Assembly (NCBI GenBank): GCA_021234155.1
Contig: JAJEKV010000002.1
Coordinates: 27,151,299 to 27,215,298 of the forward strand
DNA: 64,000 nt
Direction: 5' to 3'
Source: Isoetes taiwanensis
Taxonomy: Eukaryota; Streptophyta; Lycopodiopsida; Isoetales; Isoetaceae
Shown here: piece by piece, positions 58,334-64,000 of the stretch
How the letters are laid out: each line of letters opens with the position of its first letter
How positions within the stretch are numbered: position 1 is the first letter of the stretch
Position numbers and translations under genes: made by a program
The notes under the pieces: generated by a model
Database searches by the model: none
What the model saw: the letters and a program-made list of their open reading frames with translations, nothing else
What the model was told of the DNA's origin: nothing

Positions 58334-59650
58334 CCAGGGGTCAAAACCGCCTCCCAGACTCTGTCTGAGCGAATTGCCCCATTAGTTTCCCTTGATTCGA
58401 GCAGTTTAGCAGGATGGTTGAGCTCAGGTCAGGAGGAGGAACTCAAGGATCAGGTATTTCGTCAATTTAATAGCCTAAACCATCTTCTAGTCATTAAATC
58501 AGTAGGTTTAGCCTATTAAACTGCCCATAGCAGCCCTCTAGATCTCTAGATACCAGACTCTAACTAAAGAACCTAACTCTATGATATAGATTAGATCTTG
58601 TTCTTTAGTTCTTCCGTGATGTATATGGATGATGTATCTCTATGAACTCCTTGTATTGGGAAGGGGGGTAGAGACCTAAAGCTTGGTAGTAGATGCTCCT
58701 AGATTAGCCTCTCTAGCACACTATAGATTCGGCATGTGCATAAGAGCCATACCTGGTTGTGGGTGAAGGGGCCAGACTGGCTTATAAGGAGGTTCATGTT
58801 CTGACTCTCGAACGATCCCTATGGTGTGTTAGTGCTACCGGGGATCATTGTGACTAGGTCTAATGGCTTACCACTGAGTGTGGGTAAGGCATGGGCTCGA
58901 CACCCGTGAAGTGGTGTACACTTTCCATTGGGTTCAAGTCGAATAAGGGCAGTGGCCCTCTAGTCTCCTTGAGTCAGCATGTAGATCTCTGGAGGGAGAG
59001 ATCCCTACCTGCCCCATCGGAACTGGGGAGATGCAACCCAGGATGTAGCCCCTTCGGCTACGCATCCGGCTGGCTCTGATCAGTCCCAACACTTTTCAAC
59101 CTACTCGCAAAAGTGTGCACGTGAGGGGCGGATGGAGTGGACAACCCTATGCCATGTTCTTATGCCACCAAATCCATTGCCATGAATTCCATGCGCAATG
59201 AACTCGAGACCCAAGCCGTCGATCATCCCTTCGAAGTCCGAGCCTTGGGTAGGACCCCTATGTATGATGCTGATCGTTGTCTATGCAGATGTTGATGCCC
59301 CACCCTCCGAGGTGGGTATGTGTTTATGTTGTATACTGACATGTATGTTTACGCTTCCGCAGCTAGGTAGGCCCTGAGGGAGACGGGGTAAAATGACCCC
59401 TTCACTCTTCCCACCGACTCGTTACGAATGCGCATGATTGTGGAGGGCCTCAGATCGGTGTGGAGCTGGTATGGGGGATGAACTCCTGTTTGTATACGGT
59501 GGGTGCACCGTATATGAGTAGGGGACGTCACAGATGCCAAATGAAATGCTTGACTTCGCACCTTATTCCAAGTATCCGGATAAATAGCCAGAAGCACTTG
59601 CTGACTTGTCAATATCGCATGAAAAAGAGAAAGCAGCCAAGACCAAACAG
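57613..59650 (-). mobile_element. L1 LINE 3' fragment with 17-bp TSD, split by solo LTR
   Basis: The LINE portions are 57613-57925 and 59533-59650. On the minus strand these read LLAIYPDTWNKVRSQAFHLA before the LTR and MVAVVHPEAEDCVSF...ARIATAYHC after it, then a poly-A (plus-strand poly-T at 57611-57624). The LINE is flanked by a perfect duplication AATGCAGAGTTCAAGTT at 57596-57612 and 59651-59667. It lies in the UGT pseudogene. The same 3' tail occurs at 7542 and 27.9 kb, so one L1 family produced all three. Confidence 0.9.
57926..59532 (+). repeat. Solo LTR, family A, complete
   Basis: Starts TGTGACGTTCC and ends GGGGACGTCACA with 8-bp inverted ends TGTGACGT/ACGTCACA. Length is 1607 bases. 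No gypsy internal region is adjacent. A clean 5-bp target duplication was not found (left ATCTT or GATCT; right GATGC). It is inserted in the LINE tail. Confidence 0.88.
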
Positions 59651-60079
59651 AATGCAGAGTTCAAGTTATTTAGCAGTGGGACCATTATTGCCATCTTATG
59701 AGAATATCAGACAGAAGGTACCTAGAGTGGTTAGATAAACAGAAAACAACGTCAGTATTACAAGTGTCATTTGAATCATGAGGCTGTTGCAGGATTTTTA
59801 AGCCATTGTGGTTGGAATCCAACGTTGGAAAGTATATGTGCGGATATGCCCATGGTTGGTTGCGTTGCGTTCGCTCTGGAAGGGCGAGAAGGAGAGATTT
59901 GTTGGAATGGAAGAGAAGGGATAGAGGAGGCTTGGAGTACCCAGATTCGATTCCCCATCCCCAGTGGGGTTTTACTGCTTGTATATTTTTTGTGAATGTG
60001 TGTAAGAGATGCTTGTACAATATTGTAAATGTATTAAGAGGTCCTACCATAAAGATCATGTTGTGTTGCATGTTCAAAT

Positions 60080-60500
60080 TTGTTAGGGCCCGAAGGGCCT
60101 AAAAATACACATTGCCTCATTTAATATAGTCTCTCTCATTGTTTCTAACATTTAGTATAGTTTGTATCGTTGTTTCTAATATGTAAAATTCCTTTCTAAG
60201 GGCTCGAAGGGCCCAATTTTTTTTTTAATATAGCAATCGACGCATAACTATCATTAACATTAATTAATACAAACCATTGCATCCAACACATTTAAATCAA
60301 CATCCCCCTGAAACCCCCTTTGGTTTGGGTGCATATTCGCACGGGGGGTTACGTAGGGCAGCGAGAGCCCCTAAAAACTTACACACATGTACAAAATTAA
60401 CACCATTAAGTACATTCCCTCAAACCTTATAGTATTTTGCAAACCTTGATATACAGTATACAAAAACTTATATAGACATACCCCACAGACGAGGATCGCT
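60080..60500 (-). repeat. Family H hairpin-tailed repeat(s)
   Basis: On the minus strand, about 60480-60200 matches the repeat at 4490-4820 and 33230-33480: CAAAATACTATAAGG, GGGCTCTCGCTGCCC, TTTGGTTTGGGTG complement, and GGGCCC-TTCGAGCCC near 60205. A second, partial tail with GGCCC-TTC-GGGCC then CTAA lies at about 60088-60105. Confidence 0.65.
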
Positions 60501-61208
60501 ATGTATGGTCCAGATCAAGGAATAAAGGGCAAATATACCCATCCGACAGCTCTCAATATGCACCCAAACCACAACAATAATTTTTTTTTTTTTTCCTATG
60601 CCATAAGAGGGTGCCAACCTACTCCCAAAAAACACCACAGATGCGAAGGAAAAAATCCATTCAATGCCCTTTTGTACTTGCTTGCTATCCCTGTACCCTC
60701 TTAATCAAATCCAACTACAAGACCAACAAAATCTGTCTAGTATGTAACCATCATCCAATTAAATTGGGATTATGTCAACTCCAAAATCACGCCAACCTGC
60801 TGTTGTCTTCTAGGGGGTTTTTGTTTTTTTTACTTCAAAAATAACATAAGGTTGCGATTCACGTGTGACGTTTCATATGCGAATTGAAATATGCAAAAAT
60901 GAAGAGCAAGTTGCTAACATAGATGAGACCAAAATTGAAGAGCATTTAGATGATAATATTAGGTTTGATAATAACAGATTGCATTATTTGCGAGGCAATT
61001 CCAGACTCGAAATTATCGATACATGGCACAAATATCATACAAAAATATCATATATTCCAATAAAACATTAAGGGATCAATCCATGTTTTTCCACGTATTT
61101 AACAAGGTGTGGTTCCATGTCAGCCGTTCTATCCAGTTCTGGGTATGAATCTAACACTTCACCCAATCACCATGCCCATAGCCAAATTATGCATAATAGA
61201 CACAAACT
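60501..61208. other. No gene recognised
   Basis: Contains a poly-T tract at about 60580 and a 68-codon open stretch at 60865-61071 without recognisable domain. Confidence 0.35.
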
Positions 61209-61707
61209 TCACGAGAAAATCATCATGCGTCGCAAAGTTTTTGGATCGTAAGATGGTGGATTCAGGGCCTGCGTTTGATTGTAGAAGCATTTGAGAGCAT
61301 CATCATCCACTATGATTATATCATCCTTATTCTCGATACCAAGTTCGTCCATCATGTTACTCAAGTGTTTGATGAAGATAGGCTTGCCTGTTGGATCCTT
61401 GGGATTAGTGAACTTCACACATTTGTTCTGATCCCAAAAGGTCAACCAATGTCTACGCATTTCCCCCAGTGCCTCCAAAGTATCCTTGATGTTCTTTAGT
61501 TCCATGGATGACCAAATACCAACTCGAAATAACCTGAATGCCTCATCTAGCATCTCCTTCAAGTGCGGCCGCGGATCTATCCACTTGGTGTTTGATTCTA
61601 CTGGTGTCTGATGAAACTGATCTCTAGCCACTTTATTTTTTGGAAAAGTCTTGCAAAGGACTCCGTTTAGGTCGAACACCACAACCTTCTTAGAAACGCA
61701 ATGCAAG
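61209..61707 (-). CDS. HAD/NIF (FCP1-like) phosphatase-domain protein
   Basis: The open exon starts after a TTTCAG acceptor at 61708 or at MHCVSKK (61706) and ends in a stop at 61209, about 165 residues. Motif I is VVVFDLNGVL (about residues 8-17). Further blocks are DPRPHLKEMLDEAFRLFRVG, IWSSMELKNIK, FWDQNKC and IIIVDDDALK, which fit the NIF/SCP-like HAD fold. FCP1/SCP phosphatases use D-x-D-x-T; here the second Asp is Asn (D-L-N-G-V), as in a plant subgroup, so catalysis is uncertain. An upstream exon is likely because the acceptor is good. The C-terminus is short (ends RRMMIFS), which suggests truncation or a further exon. Confidence 0.75.
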
Positions 61708-61767
61708 CTGAAACATCAAACATGTATATGGTCAGCAAGATACGATAACACAAACAATATAAACGCG

Positions 61768-61905
61768 CCAAGCATGATTTGGGTTAGTCTTAACCAAATC
61801 GCGCTCGGCGTGATTTAGTTTGACAACGAAAAATAATCAAAGCACGTCTGGCGCGATTTAATTCAAAGGTAATACAAATTAAATCGCGCGTGGCGCCAAG
61901 GCCAT
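61768..61905. repeat. AAATCGCG inverted-motif cluster
   Basis: The words CCAAATCGCGCTCGGCGTG, TCTGGCGCGATTTAATTC and AAATTAAATCGCGCGTGGCG occur within about 110 bases in both orientations. They form partial palindromes of GCGCGATTT/AAATCGCGC type. Confidence 0.6.
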
Positions 61906-61977
61906 ACCTATCATCTGGGTGTGTTGTAAAGTGTCACATGTCCGATAGGACGCTGCCTTGTGGCGTGACGTTAAAAT

Positions 61978-62020
61978 CTCTTCTTCTTCTTCTTCTTCTT
62001 CTTCTTCTTCTTCTTCTTCA
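61978..62020 (+). repeat. (TTC)n microsatellite
   Basis: About 13 to 14 uninterrupted TTC units. Confidence 0.95.
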
Positions 62021-62206
62021 GTTTCGCTGCCGTCGTCGACTTTAATCCTTCTCAATCAAACGTCCTTCTTCCATGTTCTTAACATTCCCACAAAGATTAA
62101 TGAACCATTTGAATCCGGATTTGCCTTTTCTTGTGAGCAGTTCCCATCTGATGTGTCGTGGCCAATATATCGCAGATGTTTTCAAAATGTTAGAAACATG
62201 TATTAC

Positions 62207-62330
62207 TTTATTTTTAGCTACACTTTTTTCTAAGTAACGTTTATAACTCACAATGGTCCGTCAGGCAACAAAATCCCCCATTTTTTACTTAAACGTTTTC
62301 TCCAAAAAAAAACTTGTGAAAGCATGTGTT
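62207..62330 (+). repeat. Direct repeat shared with 63608-63730
   Basis: Both copies run TTATTTTTAGCTACAC, a TATAACTCACAA segment, AAAATCCC and CCAAAAAA..CTTGTGAAA. They flank the foldback and TIR elements between them. Confidence 0.65.
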
Positions 62331-62442
62331 GTGATTCTTAGACTTTTTTCAAAACATCTATTGGCCTTAAAAAAAGTAGAAATCTTAAAATAAAAACGTG
62401 TGTCCTCTTTGTTTTAGCTACACCTGTTTTTCAGTATACAGG

Positions 62443-62538
62443 AATGTCCGCGTGGAGGGGATTCCGGCCTAGAAAATTGGCCGACGCGCGGATGCGCGGA
62501 GGCCAATTTTTCTGCCTAAATCCCCAACCACGGACATT
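62443..62538. repeat. Foldback sequence of about 96 bp
   Basis: Ends AATGTCCG and CGGACATT; inside, GGGGATT pairs with AATCCCC and AAAATTGGCC with GGCCAATTTT. The loop is CG-rich (GACGCGCGGATGCGCGG). It could form a long interrupted hairpin. Confidence 0.75.
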
Positions 62539-62544
62539 GATGTA

Positions 62545-63596
62545 ACGTAAAAATACGGGTGGGCCACTTTCTGCTACTGTTCATTCATTCTCTCTCTCTC
62601 TTCCGGCGGAGCTTCAGCTATGGCGTCGCCGTGGCGCCACAGAGCTTGGCTAGGGTGATCGGCCTATTTCTTACGTCCTCTGGAGCGGCTTGGCTGTGGC
62701 ATTCTGGCGATTTAGTTTTCAAGTGGAGCGCCACTCTTTTTCGTGGGTTTTTGAGCATTTTAAGTTGATAACACTGTTCTTGAGTTTCTTGGAGCTTTCT
62801 AGGTGCAACGCCTCTGATTTTTCATGTTTTTATGGCAAGTAGTCGATTTTTTATGCTTTCTTTCTATTCTTGCCTCTATTGTTTTGATTTTTGACATAAC
62901 AGGATTTCTAGAGTGCTAGGACGACTTTCTTGGTGCTGTGGATGAGTTCTTGGAGCTATAGTTTATGGGTATGGACGAGTTTCTTGGAGCAAAGCAAGCT
63001 TATGGTATGGCGGCCAGGTCTCTTGAATGCAAGCTTATGACATATGGCACATGCGGCTGCGGCAGTTCTTTTTGATATCTCAACTTCGAGCTCTGTTTCT
63101 TGGAATTTTGGACTGTTTCTTGGAATATGAAAAATATCAGTTTCAAGCTCTATTTCTTGGAATATGATATCTCTGTTTCGAGCTCTGTTTCTTGGAATAT
63201 GAAAAATATCAGGGATTTTTGGACTTCTGAAGCTTGGATAAGAAAGCAGAAAGGATCTCTCTTATGATTCTATGTAATTTTCTGATAGCTTTATGAATGC
63301 AAAAGTGTTATAATTTTATAATGTAATTTTCTGATAGTTTTATGAATGCAAAAGTGTTATGATTTTATCAATCTCTCTGTGTGAATGAATCTCTCTTTGT
63401 GAATCTATCCATGAGTTTGATGAATATCTGTTAATGGAGAATTAACAGCAGAAATACACGCTTAAAAAAAATGCTTCAGAACGAGTGATTCCTGAAAATC
63501 TGAAAATTTGAGTTTAAGAATCAGTGGAGAATGTCTGCCACGTGGCAGACATACATAGACGGATAGGGCAGAAAGTGGCCCACCCTATTTTTACGT
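62545..63596. mobile_element. 1.05-kb element with about 29-bp terminal inverted repeats
   Basis: The left end ACGTAAAAATACGGGTGGGC (continuing through CACTTTCTGC) is inverted at the right end, where GCAGAAAGTGGCCCACCC is followed by TATTTTTACGT, with one base difference in length. The interior holds a GC-rich, gene-like start (ATG at about 62621, GCGTCGCCGTGGCG), then T-rich DNA with repeated TCTTGGA words and a duplicated TTTTATGAATGCAAAAGTG unit. No transposase is present. It is a non-autonomous DNA transposon. Confidence 0.75.
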
Positions 63597-63607
63597 AATT
63601 TTATAAG

Positions 63608-64000
63608 CCTCTTTATTTTTAGCTACACCCGTTTCTAAGTGATTTTTATAACTCACAACTGTTCTTCCAGGCACAAAAATCCCAGATTTTTTAATTGGAA
63701 CTTTTTCCAAAAAAGCTTGTGAAAAGCTTTTGGAAACGCCAAGTAAGTGGGTTCAGATTCCTGCCTGGTCAAGATCATTCTTATCAAGAATAAAAACTCC
63801 TTCAAGATCATTCTTATCAAGAATAAAAACTTGCTGCACAAAAACCTGCAGAATAAGTGACTCCTTACTTTGACGTAGTAGAACGGAAAGGGGTCAAGCA
63901 TTATGGCCATCCCCTGACCTGCAGAATCCGGTTGCGCCTCAAAAGCTAAGAGCAATTCTACCCTTAGAAACAATTCTACCCTTAGAAGCTAAAAGCTAAG
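63608..64000. other. Second direct repeat and window end
   Basis: 63608-63730 matches 62207-62330. Beyond it is a 32-bp tandem duplication (TCAAGATCATTCTTATCAAG..., about 63768-63832) and a partial duplication at the window end. No gene is seen. Confidence 0.5.

Larger units (their letters stand above)
57053..59990 (+). pseudogene. UDP-glycosyltransferase pseudogene, interrupted by LINE and LTR
   Basis: The part before the insertion (about 57380-57612) reads FIPSMALKPTDLPVLFF, VINKGYEKLF and SNFEELELEPVKTRAM, preceded by an intron-like stretch. After the insertion (from about 59660) it continues SSSYLAVGPLLPSYEN, then [20 protein letters not shown], then [20 protein letters not shown] (PSPG box). 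The order matches plant family-1 UGTs, which transfer sugar from UDP-sugars to small molecules. Between VSFES and the PSPG box about 50 residues are missing, and there are stops. The PSPG His-Cys-Gly-Trp-Asn core is intact but its tail is lost. It is a dead gene. Confidence 0.85.

Noticed and set aside
57921-59540. 5-bp target-site duplication of the family A solo LTR
   Set aside because: Flanks ATCTT/GATCT versus GATGC do not match well enough to claim.

Overview
This is plant nuclear DNA: spliced GT-AG genes sit in a sea of decayed retroelements, and there is no operon-like layout. The plant assignment rests on a CLASSY/DRD1-type SNF2 ATPase (RNA-directed DNA methylation), a PPR pseudogene, a UDP-glycosyltransferase pseudogene, a nepenthesin-like aspartic protease, a UBP12/13-type exon, a tocopherol-cyclase-like exon, plant L1 LINEs and Ty3/gypsy chromoviruses. 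The gypsy pol at 46.7-49.0 kb resembles the fungal-looking Tcn1-type chromoviruses known from fungi and non-seed plants. I therefore lean towards a fern or other seed-free plant, but this is inference.

Layout: 0-4.5 kb holds the 3' end of a gypsy element (integrase, chromodomain, polypurine tract, 3' LTR) and an old ORF. 4.5-10.6 kb holds repeats, a PPR pseudogene split by a LINE with clear target-site duplications, a foldback element and a second LINE type. 11.4-17.1 kb is the gene-bearing part: a truncated RRP6-like exonuclease next to a stray UBP12 exon (minus strand), divergent from an apparently intact four-exon CLSY/DRD1-like gene (plus strand). 19.8-29.0 kb may be one minus-strand gene of unknown function, with a 5.8 kb L1 LINE in an intron. 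30.7-32.1 kb is a single-exon aspartic protease with an altered first active-site triad. 32-46 kb is repeats, palindrome clusters, a solo LTR, a tocopherol-cyclase-like exon and a copia remnant. 46.6-49 kb is a gypsy pol that abuts a 59-bp remnant LTR. 49.5-52 kb has an HSP70 pseudogene and palindromes.

52.06-58.33 kb is a 3.1-3.2 kb tandem duplication containing a Helitron-like terminus, a UGT pseudogene, a LINE 3' end and part of an LTR. The downstream copy preserves the full nesting: UGT pseudogene, LINE inserted in it with 17-bp target-site duplications, and solo LTR inserted in the LINE. 60-64 kb has a hairpin-tailed repeat, a HAD/NIF-type phosphatase-like ORF, a microsatellite and a 1.05 kb TIR element.

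I found no clear new multi-gene system. The most unusual signals are three families of short, near-perfect palindromes that recur as clusters, the chimeric RRP6L/UBP12 locus, and a tandem duplication whose copies differ mainly at CAG/CTG sites, which looks like a methylation-linked sequencing signature. All exon models are read by eye without transcript evidence.
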